From the NCBI GenBank assembly GCA_020848905.1, contig JADLHG010000041.1, forward strand, positions 1-64,000: a stretch of DNA of 64,000 nt, in the 5' to 3' direction. The notes beneath the pieces are model-generated. The model searched no databases, was not told the origin of the DNA, and saw only the letters and a list, made by a program, of their open reading frames with translations. Shown piece after piece: positions 9,354 to 18,757 of this stretch. Source of the stretch: Deltaproteobacteria bacterium (GTDB lineage Bacteria > Myxococcota_A > Polyangia > GCA-2747355 > JADLHG01). The translations under genes and the position numbers were made by a program. Within the stretch, counting starts at the first letter, position 1. Each line of letters opens with the position of its first letter.

Positions 9354-9513
9354 GGGCCCGATCCGGAATAACCTGCTCATTGAGGCGGCCGATCCATCAC
9401 GGCCAGCGTCGTTGCTCGTCGGTTGCTTACCGACGGGTAGGCGTCCTCCTCGCGCCTTGCTGGCCGCGCGCCTCGACCGCCGCAACACGATCAGCTTATT
9501 TCGGATCGGGCCC
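9354..9513. repeat. Long imperfect inverted repeat (element A)
   Basis: The 18-bp outer arms (9354-9371 and 9496-9513) match with one mismatch, and the similarity extends inward with gaps to about 54 bases each side, ending in ggccagc (9401-9407) and gctggcc (9459-9465). The loop holds a second hairpin, gtcggt-tgctt-accgac (9418-9434). It begins directly after the stop of the upstream gene and ends 12 bases from the next stop. Shares sub-motifs with element B at 24328. Could be a mobile palindrome (MITE/REP-like) or a bidirectional terminator hairpin. Confidence 0.8.
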
Positions 9514-9525
9514 TAGCCGGCGGCG

Positions 9526-10356
9526 CTAACCGGCTCTGACCGGGGGAGCGCTGCCTCCCTCGCGCACGGCGCGTAGCACGGCGAGCAGCTCTTCGTGCAC
9601 GCGACCGTTGCTCGCCACGAGGTGCCGGTCGGTCGAGCGAAACGGCGTGCCGTCCAGCTTCGTCACCCGTCCCCCGGCCTCCTCGACGATCAGCGCCCCC
9701 GCGGAGACGTCCCACGGGTTCAGCTTCAGCTCCCAGTAGGCGTCGATCCACCCGAGCGCGAGCATCGCGCAGTCGATCGAGGCCACCCCCACGCGGCGGA
9801 TCCCTTGGCAGCGCACGAGCACCGCGCCGAGCTCGCGCACGTTGTTGTCCGGGGATTCGGCGCGGTCGTACGGAAAGCCGGTCGCGACGAGCGCCCGCGT
9901 GAGGCTCGGCGTTTCCGAGACCCGAAGGGGCCTTTCGTTGAAGAAGGCGCCGCCCCCGCGCACTGCCCAGAGCTCCCACTCGGTCTCGGGGGCGTAGAGC
10001 GCGCCGACCTGCCGCTCGCCGTCGAGCTCGAGGCCGATCGAGACGGCGTACCAGGGCATCCCGTGCGCGAAGTTGGTCGTGCCGTCGATGGGGTCGATGT
10101 ACCAGACGGGCTGTCCCGGCGCCGGCACGGCCGCGCTGCTCCCTTCCTCTCCTACGATCAGGTGGTCGGGAAAGGCCTGGCGCAGCTCCGCGGCCACGAG
10201 CGCCTCAACTTGGCGGTCGCACTCGGTCACGAGGTCCACCTCGCCCTTGTAGTGCACGCGCAGCCCGGCCCGGCGGCCGGTCTTTGCGAGAGCCCCGCCG
10301 GCGCGCGCGGCGGCGCGGGCGATGGCGAGCGCGCGAGAGAGGTCGCCTGCGGTCAT
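9526..10356 (-). CDS. suhB: Inositol-1-monophosphatase family phosphatase
   Basis: 276 residues from ATG 10356. It has the family's metal-site motifs in order: the VTECDRQVE region, IVGEEGSS, WYIDPIDGTTNFAHG (motif A, the DPxDGT signature), and C-terminal LNPWDVSAGALIVEEAGG (motif B, WDxxAG). It should be a Mg-dependent, cytosolic phosphatase acting on inositol phosphates or similar small phosphates. Its ATG overlaps the TGA of the upstream ligase (ATGA), so translation is probably coupled to it. Length is normal. Confidence 0.95.
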   Translation of the reverse strand: MTAGDLSRALAIARAAARAGGALAKTGRRAGLRVHYKGEVDLVTECDRQVEALVAAELRQAFPDHLIVGEEGSSAAVPAPGQPVWYIDPIDGTTNFAHGMPWYAVSIGLELDGERQVGALYAPETEWELWAVRGGGAFFNERPLRVSETPSLTRALVATGFPYDRAESPDNNVRELGAVLVRCQGIRRVGVASIDCAMLALGWIDAYWELKLNPWDVSAGALIVEEAGGRVTKLDGTPFRSTDRHLVASNGRVHEELLAVLRAVREGGSAPPVRAG

Positions 10357-11777
10357 GACGTGGCTCCGAGGGCGGCGAGGAGCTTCTCGATCAGGCCGCC
10401 GAAGCCCCCCGAGGACATGACCACCACGGTGTCGCCGGGACGGCCTTCGCGCACGAGCTTTTCCACCATGGCCTCCGGCGTGGGCAGCAGCGCCGCCGAC
10501 CGGCCGCGCGCTTCGAGGTCCGTCACCACGCGCGCCACGTCCAGGCGCTCGGCCTCGGCGATCTTCTCCGGCGCGAAGAGCGGTGCGAGGAGCGTCTCGT
10601 CCGCCTCGGCCAGCGCGGCGGGGAAGTCCTGCTGGAAGACGTTCCGCCGGCTCGTGGCGCTTCGGGGCTCGAAGACGGCGATCAGGCGCCCGTCGCCGTG
10701 CACGCCGCGCAGCGCGCGCAGCGTCTCGCGGATGGCCGTCGGGTGGTGGGCGAAGTCGTCGATCACCGTCACGCCCCGGACGCGGCCCCGCACCTCTTGC
10801 CGGCGCTTCACGCCGCCGAAGCGGGAGAGCCCGCGGGCGAGCACCTCGGGGGTCAACCCGGCGCGATGCCCCGTCGCGACCACCGCGAGCACGTTGGCCA
10901 TGTTGTGGGCGCCGACGAGCCCCACCTCGAACCGACCGAAGGGCCGGCCGTCGTGCCAGACCTCGAGCGCGTGCCGTCCTCGGCCGAGGTCGGTGAAGGT
11001 CCCCGTCCATTCGAGCTCGCCGAGGTCGCCGAGCGCAGCTCGCTGCGCGCGCACGGCGTAGCGCTCCACGCGCCCTCGCGACGCGTGGGCCAGGCGTATC
11101 GCGGGCTCGTAGTCGGCGCAGACCAGCATTCCTCCCTCCGGGGGGATGCGCTCGACGAGCGCGGCGAAGGCCCGCTCCACGTCCGCCATCGTCGGGTAGA
11201 TGTCCGCGTGGTCGAACTCGACGCTGGTCAGGATCGCCAGGTGGGGTCGGTAGTGCACGAACTTGGGGCGCTTGTCGAAGCACGCCGCGTCGTATTCGTC
11301 TCCCTCGATCGCGAACCAGGGGGCGCGCCCGAGGGCGAAGCTCCGGCCGAAGTTCGCCGGGATGCCCCCCACGAGGTAGCCCGGGTCGAGCCCCGCGTCG
11401 ACGAGCAGATGCGCGAGCAGCGAGGTGGTGGTCGTCTTGCCGTGCGTCCCGGCCACCACGAGCACCTTCCGCCCGTCGAGAAACCGCTCTGCGAGGAGCT
11501 CGGGGAACGAGACCACGCGCAGTCCTCGGGCGCGCGCCGCGGCCAGCTCGACGTGGTCCGCCTTGCAGGTGTTGCCGAGTACGAGGAGGTCGGGCCCCCA
11601 GTCGAGGTTCTCCGCGCGATAGCCCTCGGCGCGGGGGATGCCCAGCTCCGCGAGCAGCGAGCTCATCGGCGGGTAGAGCGGTCCGTCGGAGCCGCGCACT
11701 TCGTGGCCGGCCTGCGCGCAAAGGCCCGCCACGGCCCCCATGCCTGTGCCCCCAATGGCTGTGAAGTGGATCTTCAC
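10353..11777 (-). CDS. mpl: UDP-N-acetylmuramate:L-alanyl-gamma-D-glutamyl-meso-DAP ligase (Mpl)
   Basis: 474 residues from GTG 11777, which starts the protein exactly at the first strand (KIHFTAIGGTGMGAVAGL, dinucleotide-like loop). An ATG at 11852 would add 25 unlike residues and overlap the next gene. Mur-ligase domains follow: ATP loop AGTHGKTTTT (about 109-117), EGDEYDAACFDKRPKF, the FDHADIYPT site, HNMANVLAVVA and DDFAHHPTAI. Mpl recycles murein tripeptide onto UDP-MurNAc in the cytosol. The Mpl-type EYDxAFFDKRxKF stretch separates it from MurC. ATGA-coupled to the phosphatase downstream. Confidence 0.93.
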   Translation of the reverse strand: MKIHFTAIGGTGMGAVAGLCAQAGHEVRGSDGPLYPPMSSLLAELGIPRAEGYRAENLDWGPDLLVLGNTCKADHVELAAARARGLRVVSFPELLAERFLDGRKVLVVAGTHGKTTTTSLLAHLLVDAGLDPGYLVGGIPANFGRSFALGRAPWFAIEGDEYDAACFDKRPKFVHYRPHLAILTSVEFDHADIYPTMADVERAFAALVERIPPEGGMLVCADYEPAIRLAHASRGRVERYAVRAQRAALGDLGELEWTGTFTDLGRGRHALEVWHDGRPFGRFEVGLVGAHNMANVLAVVATGHRAGLTPEVLARGLSRFGGVKRRQEVRGRVRGVTVIDDFAHHPTAIRETLRALRGVHGDGRLIAVFEPRSATSRRNVFQQDFPAALAEADETLLAPLFAPEKIAEAERLDVARVVTDLEARGRSAALLPTPEAMVEKLVREGRPGDTVVVMSSGGFGGLIEKLLAALGATS

Positions 11778-11808
11778 GCGCGTCTCGACGGAGTTCGGTT
11801 TGCTCGCC

Positions 11809-12669
11809 TCACGGCCGGGCGGTGGCCGGTGCGGGCGCGTGGCCGAGGCCAAAGTCCTTCAAGGTGCGATTGAGCCACGGGATGAAGAGGCGCGTCACGG
11901 CCTTCGCCCCTTCGGGGGTCGGATGCGAGTCCTTGCGCGCGGCGGCGAACTGCGGTGCCAGCGTGTTCTCGTGCTCCTTCCCCTCGAGGATGGCCAGGGC
12001 GTTGAAGAGGTCGAAGGCGCGCACGTTCGGCGCCTGCTTCACGTACTCGGTGGTGAGCCACTTCGCGAAGGCGCGGGCCCGCGCGGCGTGCTCGGGCTGC
12101 GTCTCGGCGCGCGTGAGCGGCGGCGTGGAGAGCGGCAGGAAGAGGATCTTCGGGTGTTTGGTGAAGGTCGGTACGAGCGACAGGTACCACTTCTTGTAGT
12201 CGGCCAGCTTCTGGTCGCTCTCGATCGCCGAGGCGGGGAAGCAGCTCTTGAACATCACGACCTCGTGCTGCTTGCCCTTCTCGAGCTCCCAGCCCGCGAT
12301 GACCTCGAAGTACTTCGGCGTGTTGAAGTTGGTCGGGAAGTCCGGCGGGTCGGTGTGGTCGCCGATCACGTAGCCGTCCACCTTCGCCTCTTCGTAGTTC
12401 AGGTCGTGAAAGGCGATGTTGTCGGCCTTGAGCGCGGCGAGGAGACCGCCGTCGAGCAGGTCTTGCCCGGTGCTGTGATGGTGCCAGACGAGGCTCACCG
12501 GGCGGGCCGGGGGCCCCGGGTTCGGGCCGGGGTCGAGGACGAGGCTCGTCTGGTCCGCAGGGACCGGCCCGGGCTTGCAGCCGATCCCCCCGACCAGCGC
12601 GAGGCTGGCGCCGACCAGAGCCATGGCGGTGATCGCGCGGGTGCGTCCGGGCATGGTCCTCTTCTCCAT
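11809..12669 (-). CDS. Lipoprotein with SGNH-hydrolase-like motifs
   Basis: 286 residues from ATG 12669 (a second ATG at 12654 is also possible). Lipobox LVGGIGC, Cys 31. After a Pro-rich linker, LVWHHHSTGQDLL (63-71) resembles the first SGNH/GDSL block with Ser 66; HEVVMFKSCFPASA is a central strand and turn; DSHPTPEGAKAV (247-258) matches the final block with catalytic Asp and His. I infer a cell-envelope esterase or carbohydrate deacetylase, but the substrate cannot be told. Same strand as and 31 bp upstream of mpl, so possibly co-transcribed. Confidence 0.72.
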   Translation of the reverse strand: MEKRTMPGRTRAITAMALVGASLALVGGIGCKPGPVPADQTSLVLDPGPNPGPPARPVSLVWHHHSTGQDLLDGGLLAALKADNIAFHDLNYEEAKVDGYVIGDHTDPPDFPTNFNTPKYFEVIAGWELEKGKQHEVVMFKSCFPASAIESDQKLADYKKWYLSLVPTFTKHPKILFLPLSTPPLTRAETQPEHAARARAFAKWLTTEYVKQAPNVRAFDLFNALAILEGKEHENTLAPQFAAARKDSHPTPEGAKAVTRLFIPWLNRTLKDFGLGHAPAPATARP

Positions 12670-12811
12670 CGAGCGCGGTCGACTGTAGGCCATTCCCCCC
12701 CGACCGGCAACGCGCGGAGCGAGCCCGCCCGGCGAATTGGACCGGCCAATCCACCACTTGGGGCACAAGTTCCCACGGGTGTCGGCTCCTGCCCCAGTCG
12801 CGCGCGCGGCC

Positions 12812-12869
12812 GAAATCAACCTGGGTGAGATCTGACCGTGCGGGAAATCAACCCCGGAGAGATCTGACC
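12812..12869. repeat. Two 26-bp direct repeats, 32-bp period
   Basis: Copies at 12812-12837 and 12844-12869 share gaaatcaacc, then two to four variable bases, then gagatctgacc. The 32-bp period is close to three DNA turns, which would put both on one face of the helix. They lie about 50 bases upstream of the -35 box of the PilZ gene. Possible paired operator, or remnant of a transposon end. Confidence 0.75.
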
Positions 12870-12919
12870 CATGACGCGAAACGTCACGTCCTTACATGGA
12901 TTTCCTCGCAGATGGGCAA

Positions 12920-12948
12920 TTGACAGGGGGAGCAGGGCCCCCTACAGT
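12920..12948 (+). promoter_or_regulatory. Sigma-70-type promoter for PilZ gene
   Basis: TTGACA at 12920-12925, 17-bp spacer, TACAGT at 12943-12948. Transcription would begin near 12955, leaving a leader of about 33 bases before the GTG start at 12988. Confidence 0.7.
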
Positions 12949-12987
12949 GATCCCATTCCACACCTTCGTTCGTACAAGGAGCGCCCG

Positions 12988-13407
12988 GTGACCCTCGACG
13001 GTCCGACCAGCACGGAGCAGCGCCGTCAGCCGCGCGTGTCGTGCACCCTGTCGGTGCAAGTGCACGCTCCAGCCGAGGACGTTCTGCTCTTCACCTATGC
13101 GACGAATCTCTCTTCCACCGGGCTCTTCGTGCGGGCGAACCGCCCGCTGCCGGTGGGGACGCGCGTGAACCTCGAGCTTCAGCCGCAGAGCATGTCCGAG
13201 CGGCTCAGCCTCGAGGGTCTGGTGGTGCGCGCCGCCGACGCTGCCGCGGCCGGACCGCGCGGCATGGGGCTCTCCTTCGAGGCGCGCAGCCTCGACGACC
13301 AGCGCCTCCTCCGTCGCCTGCTCCAGCGCTTCGAGTTCACGCCGCCTGCCGCTCCCGGCTACGCCGCCGGTTCCTGGGTGGTGGACGCGGCGAAGCGCTC
13401 CTCCTGA
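12988..13407 (+). CDS. PilZ domain protein (c-di-GMP binding type)
   Basis: 139 residues from GTG 12988, chosen because AAGGAG lies at 12976-12981, six bases upstream. The PilZ signature is present: RRQPR (RxxxR) near residue 12 and NLSSTGLFVRA, corresponding to the (D/N)xSxxG motif, with PLPVGTRVNLEL and a final GMGLSFE strand. The layout matches the short PilZ-type proteins common in Myxococcus-like genomes. It probably senses c-di-GMP in the cytosol; a GGDEF enzyme is encoded at 60400. The first repeat-motif residue is Asn, so binding should be tested. Confidence 0.88.
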   Translation: MTLDGPTSTEQRRQPRVSCTLSVQVHAPAEDVLLFTYATNLSSTGLFVRANRPLPVGTRVNLELQPQSMSERLSLEGLVVRAADAAAAGPRGMGLSFEARSLDDQRLLRRLLQRFEFTPPAAPGYAAGSWVVDAAKRSS

Positions 13408-13428
13408 CCCGATCTCGGGGCCGGGCGA

Positions 13429-14997
13429 TTAGGGCCCGTCGAAGACCACCGACGCTCCGAGCGTGATCTCGTCGATCGCCGCCGCGTAGGTCCCGTTGCC
13501 GATCACCGAGCCGAACTTGATCGGCGCCGAGGTGAGCGGGACCATCTGCCGCACGTTGCTGCCGCAGTTCTCCGTCACCGTGTTCGTGCACTCCGCTGCC
13601 CCCGCCGGCGGCGCGATGGTTACCGTCTTGTTGAAGATGTGCGCGTAGCCCACGTCCACGGCGTAGCGCCTCCAGCGCAGGCCGCCGCCGAGGGTGAAGC
13701 CCCCGCGCTCGAAAGGCATGAACGCGAGTCGGACGTAGTCGTCCTTCTGCGCGGGCGCCTCGTAGAAGCCGCCGGCCCGCAGGATGAGCGTCGCGTCGGA
13801 GAAGATGCGGTGGAAGCGATACGATCCGCCGAGGCGCAGGCTCCAGCTGTTCTGCCACTCGTAGGGCTCGGCGAGCTCCTTCACCTGGGTGAAGGTTTCG
13901 CCGGTCTCCTCGAGGACGGTCTTGATCGGCTGGTCCGGCACGAAGAGGAAGGACTTCAGTCGCGAGGTGTTCTCCCAGACGAAGTTGAGCTCCACGTCGG
14001 CCTTCTCCTTGCCTTCCCCGTCGCGGTGCACGTAGCGCGCGCCGGTCCGGACGACCCAGGCCTTGGGGATGTCCATGTGCGCGGGGGCCGGGTTCGGCTC
14101 GAGGCGGATCTTGAGCGGTAGCTTGTCGACGGTCTCCTTGGGGAGCCCCTGGCAGGGTTTCCCGGCTTCCTTGGTCCCCATGCACACCTGCCCCGTGGCG
14201 TGGAAGGTGAAGCCGATGCGCACCGACGCCCCGAGCTCGAGGAACGGCAGCGGCGCCCAGTGCACGCCAAAGATGCCGGTGGGGGAGATGCCCGAGGACA
14301 TGTTGAGCGTGGCCTCTACGTCCGTGTCCGGGTTCTCGCTCATCAGGCCGGCCACGACCGTCTTGTAGGTCATCGTGTTGTACCCGAGCTGCAGTACCGC
14401 CCCGAGGCTCAGGCTCTTGATCGGCCGCCACGCGGCACCGAAGGTCGGGTAGAGGACGAGGAGCTCCGTCGAGACCGTCTCGTAGCGCGCGGGGCTCGCT
14501 TGGCCCTTGTCGACCGGCTCGCAGGGGTTCGAGCCCGGCTTGCAGTAGCGCGGCATGGTGCGGGTGTTGTGCGCGTTCGGCCCGTAGATGCCGGCCATGA
14601 GGACGATGCGGTAGGGGCGCAGCACGTGCAGGTCGGAGGTCACGGCGAAGAACGGCGCTGGAAACCACCCATCGCTGTTCACCACCTCAGGCATGCGCTG
14701 GGTCGGATCGTTCGGGTAACGGTCGGGCGCGCGCGTGGGGTCCTCGTAGCTGCGCCGCTGGAAGCGAAGCGTCTCGTTGAGCAGGTTGCCGCTGAGGAGG
14801 ATCTGGGTGCCCACGATGCGTGCCGCCCCGGCCGGGTTGTAATAGATCGCGGTCGGGTCGTCGGCGGTGGCCACGAAGGCGCCGCCGCGCGACAGACCGA
14901 CGGTGCCGAGCTCCGGGTAGTGAAAGCCGCCCGCCCGGGAGCTCGCGGGGAGCGCGACACCGACGAGGAGCAGCAGCCCCGCACGCAAGACCTTCAT
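13429..14997 (-). CDS. FadL/OMPP1-like outer membrane transporter
   Basis: 522 residues from ATG 14997, with a signal peptide ([15 protein letters not shown]). The start of the mature protein, [36 protein letters not shown], is typical of FadL/TodX barrels (the NPAG element). The rest shows alternating beta strands and ends with an aromatic/hydrophobic strand ([10 protein letters not shown]). Four Cys near the middle and C-terminus may form extracellular disulfides. Likely imports hydrophobic compounds. Its ATG overlaps the TGA of mnmG (ATGA), an unusual coupling of a tRNA-modification gene to a porin. Confidence 0.87.
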   Translation of the reverse strand: MKVLRAGLLLLVGVALPASSRAGGFHYPELGTVGLSRGGAFVATADDPTAIYYNPAGAARIVGTQILLSGNLLNETLRFQRRSYEDPTRAPDRYPNDPTQRMPEVVNSDGWFPAPFFAVTSDLHVLRPYRIVLMAGIYGPNAHNTRTMPRYCKPGSNPCEPVDKGQASPARYETVSTELLVLYPTFGAAWRPIKSLSLGAVLQLGYNTMTYKTVVAGLMSENPDTDVEATLNMSSGISPTGIFGVHWAPLPFLELGASVRIGFTFHATGQVCMGTKEAGKPCQGLPKETVDKLPLKIRLEPNPAPAHMDIPKAWVVRTGARYVHRDGEGKEKADVELNFVWENTSRLKSFLFVPDQPIKTVLEETGETFTQVKELAEPYEWQNSWSLRLGGSYRFHRIFSDATLILRAGGFYEAPAQKDDYVRLAFMPFERGGFTLGGGLRWRRYAVDVGYAHIFNKTVTIAPPAGAAECTNTVTENCGSNVRQMVPLTSAPIKFGSVIGNGTYAAAIDEITLGASVVFDGP

Positions 14998-16922
14998 CCA
15001 GTACCTCCCTCTGTCGGCTGGGCTGCAGGCCCGGCGCTGGTTCGGTTCAAGTGGGCCCTGAGGTGCACGTGAAGCAGCGCGACCGCGGCCGGCGTGATGC
15101 CCGGAATGCGCGCCGCCTGCCCCAGCGAGCGCGGGCGCTGCCGCTCGAGTTTTTCCCGGACCTCGTTGCTCAGCCCGGCGATGCGGCGATAGTCGAAGGC
15201 GTCCGGGACCGGCTCGTCCTCGAGGCGGCCGAGCCGCTCGGCCTCTTCTTGCTGGCGGACGATGTAGCCGCGGTACTTGACGTCGACTTCCACCCGTTCG
15301 AGCAGCAGCGGGTCCGCGCCCTCGAGCCCGTCGAGGAGCTCGAGCTGCCCGAGAAGCGCGAGGTTCACCTCGGGGCGCCGCAAGAGCTCCTCGAGCGAGG
15401 TCCCGGGCTGCACCGTGGCGGTGCCGCTCTGCGCGAGCAGCCCGGCGAGGCGCGCGTCGGCGGGGATGCGCGTCTCCACGAGCCTCCGGCCGAGTCGGGC
15501 AGCGGCCTCCTGGTCCGCCGAGAAACGGGCCCAGCGGGCGTCGTCGATGAGCCCCAGCCGACGGGCGAGGGGGGTCAGCCGCGCGCACGCGTTGTCCTCG
15601 CGCAGCAGCAAGCGGTGCTCGGCTCGCGAGGTGAACATGCGGTAGGGCTCGCTCGTGCCGCGCGTCACGAGGTCGTCCACCATCACTCCCAGGTAGGCCT
15701 CGCTCCGGCGCAGCACCACGGGGTCGCGTTCGCGCACGCTCTGTACCGCGTTGATCCCCGCGAGGAGCCCCTGGGCCGCGGCCTCCTCGTAGCCCGTGGT
15801 GCCGTTGATCTGCCCCGCGAGAAAGAGGCCGGGCAGCCCGCGCACCGCGAGGGTCGGCTCGAGCTGCGTGGGGTCGCTGTAGTCGTACTCCACCGCGTAG
15901 CCCGGTCGCAGCAGGCGCGCCGCCTCGAGGCCCGGGATGCTGTGGACGAGCGCCTCCTGCACGTCGACTGGGAGGCTCGTCGAGATGCCGTTCGGGTAGA
16001 TCTCGGGGACGTCGAGTCCCTCGGGCTCGAGGAAGAGCTGGTGGCGGTCGCGGTCGGCGAAGCGCACCACCTTGTCCTCGATCGAGGGGCAGTAGCGCGG
16101 GCCGACCCCTGAGATGGCTCCCGAATAGATCGCCGAGCGGTGCAGGTTCTGTCGGATGAGGTCGTGTGTGCGCTCGGTCGTGTGCGTGATGTGGCATTCG
16201 CGCTGGGGCAGCGGCGGACGCCCGTCGGGCCAGACGCTCCAGGCCGAAAAGGGGCGCGGCTCGGCGTCGCCCGGCTGCGGCTCGAGGCGTGCGAAGTCGA
16301 TCGAGGCGCGGTCGAGGCGCGCGGGGGTGCCGGTCTTGAGGCGTCCGAGCGAGAGACCGAGCGCACGCAGCGAGGCCGAGAGGGCGTAGGCCGCCTGTTC
16401 GCCGCGACGCCCGCCGGGCTCGCGCTCTGGCCCCACATGGATGAGCCCCGAGAGGAAGGTCCCGGTCGTGACCACCACCGCGCGGCAGGCCACCCGCTGC
16501 CCGTCGGCGAGTCGCACGCCGACGACGCGTCCACCCTCGAGCACGAGCTCCGTGGCCTCTCCCGCGAGGAGCTCGAGGCGCGGCTCCTTCTGCACCACGG
16601 CGGCCATGCGCGCCGCGTAGCGGCCCTTGTCCGACTGGACGCGGCTCCCACGGACCGCGGCCCCCTTGCGCGTGTTGAGCCGCCGGAACTGGATCGCCGT
16701 CGCGTCGGCGGCGAGGCCCATCTCTCCGCCGAGCGCGTCCACCTCGCGCACCAGGTGCCCCTTGCCGAGCCCTCCGATGGCGGGGTTGCACGACATCCGT
16801 CCGATCGCCGCCGGGTCGCAGGTCACGAGGCCCACGCGGCAGCCGAGGCGCGCCGCCGCGAGCGCGGCTTCGAGGCCGGCGTGCCCCGCGCCGATCACGG
16901 CGATCTCCACCCGGTGGTCCAT
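14994..16922 (-). CDS. mnmG: tRNA uridine-5-carboxymethylaminomethyl modification enzyme MnmG (GidA)
   Basis: 642 residues from ATG 16922. FAD site [19 protein letters not shown] (9-27), then [53 protein letters not shown] and [17 protein letters not shown], all hallmark GidA segments. The C-terminal domain carries the MnmE-binding helices. With MnmE it modifies U34 of certain tRNAs in the cytosol. The full family length is present. It follows a lipoprotein gene by 20 bp and overlaps the FadL-like gene by ATGA. Confidence 0.97.
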   Translation of the reverse strand: MDHRVEIAVIGAGHAGLEAALAAARLGCRVGLVTCDPAAIGRMSCNPAIGGLGKGHLVREVDALGGEMGLAADATAIQFRRLNTRKGAAVRGSRVQSDKGRYAARMAAVVQKEPRLELLAGEATELVLEGGRVVGVRLADGQRVACRAVVVTTGTFLSGLIHVGPEREPGGRRGEQAAYALSASLRALGLSLGRLKTGTPARLDRASIDFARLEPQPGDAEPRPFSAWSVWPDGRPPLPQRECHITHTTERTHDLIRQNLHRSAIYSGAISGVGPRYCPSIEDKVVRFADRDRHQLFLEPEGLDVPEIYPNGISTSLPVDVQEALVHSIPGLEAARLLRPGYAVEYDYSDPTQLEPTLAVRGLPGLFLAGQINGTTGYEEAAAQGLLAGINAVQSVRERDPVVLRRSEAYLGVMVDDLVTRGTSEPYRMFTSRAEHRLLLREDNACARLTPLARRLGLIDDARWARFSADQEAAARLGRRLVETRIPADARLAGLLAQSGTATVQPGTSLEELLRRPEVNLALLGQLELLDGLEGADPLLLERVEVDVKYRGYIVRQQEEAERLGRLEDEPVPDAFDYRRIAGLSNEVREKLERQRPRSLGQAARIPGITPAAVALLHVHLRAHLNRTSAGPAAQPTEGGTG

Positions 16923-16942
16923 CGACGACGACAGCGGACGGC

Positions 16943-17650
16943 TCAGCGGTTCTTGATCGGGGCCTTGCACTCGCTCGAGCCCGGGCTCTGATAGGGTTCG
17001 AAGGCGTAGAGCTTCACGCTGAAGCGCACGGTCAGCTCTTCGTACTCGTCGTCGCCCTTCTCCGCGCGGCGTCCGCTCACCTGGACCCCGCGCACCATCG
17101 TCGAGCCGCAGGGGTCGAGCACGCCTCGGGGGAGCTTGCGCTGGAACGCGCTCCAGGTCTCGAGGTCCGAGCGCGTGCACTTGTTCAGCCCGCCGCAGAC
17201 GAAGTGCAGCGCGCGGTACCAGCTCGGTCCCTGCTTCGCGCCGTACTCGTGCAGGGTGAGCCCCGTCTGCAGCCCCACCTCGGGGTCGCGCTTCTCGCTG
17301 TGGACGGTCACCTGGTGCTCGCCGACGGGCAGGTCGACGTAGACGCAGCGTTCGGCGAGGTCCGACGGCGCCTTGTAGAAGACGCCCCGGCCGCCCACCT
17401 CGACCCAGACCGCGGAGGTGGTCTTCGGCAGCCGGAGCTCGAAGCGCTTCTGACCGGCCGGAATGCCCTCCTCCTGCTGGTCCTCCCCCCCCTCGAGCGA
17501 ACGGCAGGTGCAGGGGGGCGACGCGCAGCGCGCGCTCGGAGCGACCTTCACCGTGCTCTGCGCCGGGTAGGTGGGCCGCAGAGGAGCGGAGGCCGGGCAC
17601 CCGAGGGTGCCGACGGTGGAGAGGAGTACGAGGACGGGGGGAAGCCGCAT
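16943..17650 (-). CDS. Predicted lipoprotein, unknown function
   Basis: 235 residues with signal peptide and lipobox (VGTLGC, Cys 18). The body has Cys pairs ([17 protein letters not shown]) and a segment [23 protein letters not shown] that looks like a small beta-sandwich strand pair, followed by [16 protein letters not shown], reminiscent of PEGA-type modules. No family named. First gene of the unit leading into mnmG; 90 bp separate it from the divergent glycosyltransferase. Confidence 0.75.
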   Translation of the reverse strand: MRLPPVLVLLSTVGTLGCPASAPLRPTYPAQSTVKVAPSARCASPPCTCRSLEGGEDQQEEGIPAGQKRFELRLPKTTSAVWVEVGGRGVFYKAPSDLAERCVYVDLPVGEHQVTVHSEKRDPEVGLQTGLTLHEYGAKQGPSWYRALHFVCGGLNKCTRSDLETWSAFQRKLPRGVLDPCGSTMVRGVQVSGRRAEKGDDEYEELTVRFSVKLYAFEPYQSPGSSECKAPIKNR

Positions 17651-17740
17651 GGGGCGCAGCCTTCCAGGTTCGGGGAGGCGCTGTCAATAGCAGCCGCGGG
17701 CGTAGGAGGCGTGGGCGCTCGCGTGCTAGCCTGGCGCTTC

Positions 17741-18757
17741 ATGGCGCGCCCTTCGCTCTCGCTCTGTATGATCGTCAAGAACGAGGAGGCGACGCTGGGT
17801 GCGTGCCTGGACAGCGTCGCGGGCCTGGTGGACGAACTCGTCGTGGTTGACACCGGCTCCACCGACGGGACGCGCGAGCTCGTCCGGTCGCGCGGGGGAC
17901 GCCTCCTGGAGCGCACCTTCGACGGCGACTTCTCCGACGCACGCAACGCCGGCCTCGAGGCGGTGACGGCCGACTGGATCCTGGTGCTCGATGCGGACGA
18001 GGCGCTGGAGGTCTCGAGCCGCGCGAAGCTCGGGCCGCTGCTGGACGACGCTGGCGCCGACGCCTTCACGCTCACGGTGCGCAACCTGGCCCCCGAGGGG
18101 GAGCTCGCGACCTACGAGGATCTGCGCCTGACGCGGCTTTTCCGGCGCCACCCCGCCTATCGCTACGAGGGGACGATCCACGAGCAGGTGCGACCGGCGA
18201 TCGAGCGCGCCGGAGGGCGGATCCGCTCGAGCGAGCTGCTCGTGCTCCACCGCGGCTACGCGCAGCCCACGGCGCAGGGCGAGAGCCGCGTGGCGCGAAA
18301 CCTCGCTCTGCTCGAGGCGGCCGTGGCGCGCGCGCCGGCGGAGGCCTACCTCCACTATCAGCTCGGGGCCACGCTCAAGGCCCTCGGGCGCTTCCCCGAG
18401 GCGCGGGCGGCGCTCGAGCGCGCGCTCGAGCTCGGCGGGCCGGAGCTCGGGCCCTCGGTGCTCGACGGGCTGCAGATGAAGCTGGCGCAGCTCCACACGG
18501 CGGCGGGTGAGCACGCGGCGGCGCTGCGCGCGGCGGAGGAGAGCCTCCGCCACAACGCGGAGAACGTCATCTCGCACAACCTGGCGGCGCTCGCGGCCGT
18601 CGGTATCGGCGATCATCGTCGCGCGCTCGAGCACTTCGTCGCGGTGAGGCGCTCTCCGGCGACAAACCCCGCGCACGCCGCGCAGCTCGACGCGCTCATC
18701 GCCTACTGCCGCCGTGCGGCGGGGAGTTGCCCGGGCGACGGGAACTGCGGAGAATGA
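17741..18757 (+). CDS. Family 2 glycosyltransferase with TPR-like C-terminus
   Basis: 338 residues from ATG 17741. GT-A fold motifs: LSLCMIVKNEEATLGACLDSV, VDELVVVDTGSTDGT, then VLDADEALE (DxD-type metal site). EGTIHEQV and VLHRGY are typical of the subgroup often annotated as SunS/tetratricopeptide glycosyltransferases. Residues about 195-320 form TPR-like helices (HYQLGATLKALGRFPEARAALERALELG). Cytosolic. The sugar and acceptor are unknown. Its TGA overlaps the ATG of the kinase gene (ATGA). Confidence 0.9.
   Translation: MARPSLSLCMIVKNEEATLGACLDSVAGLVDELVVVDTGSTDGTRELVRSRGGRLLERTFDGDFSDARNAGLEAVTADWILVLDADEALEVSSRAKLGPLLDDAGADAFTLTVRNLAPEGELATYEDLRLTRLFRRHPAYRYEGTIHEQVRPAIERAGGRIRSSELLVLHRGYAQPTAQGESRVARNLALLEAAVARAPAEAYLHYQLGATLKALGRFPEARAALERALELGGPELGPSVLDGLQMKLAQLHTAAGEHAAALRAAEESLRHNAENVISHNLAALAAVGIGDHRRALEHFVAVRRSPATNPAHAAQLDALIAYCRRAAGSCPGDGNCGE

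Larger units (their letters stand above)
12670..12987. other. Intergenic region, divergent, with repeats and promoter
   Basis: Separates the SGNH-like lipoprotein (minus) from the PilZ gene (plus). It contains two 26-bp direct repeats and a good sigma-70-type promoter, listed separately. A short frame starting at ATG 12871 joins the PilZ frame but begins upstream of the promoter, so I do not use it as the start. Confidence 0.7.
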
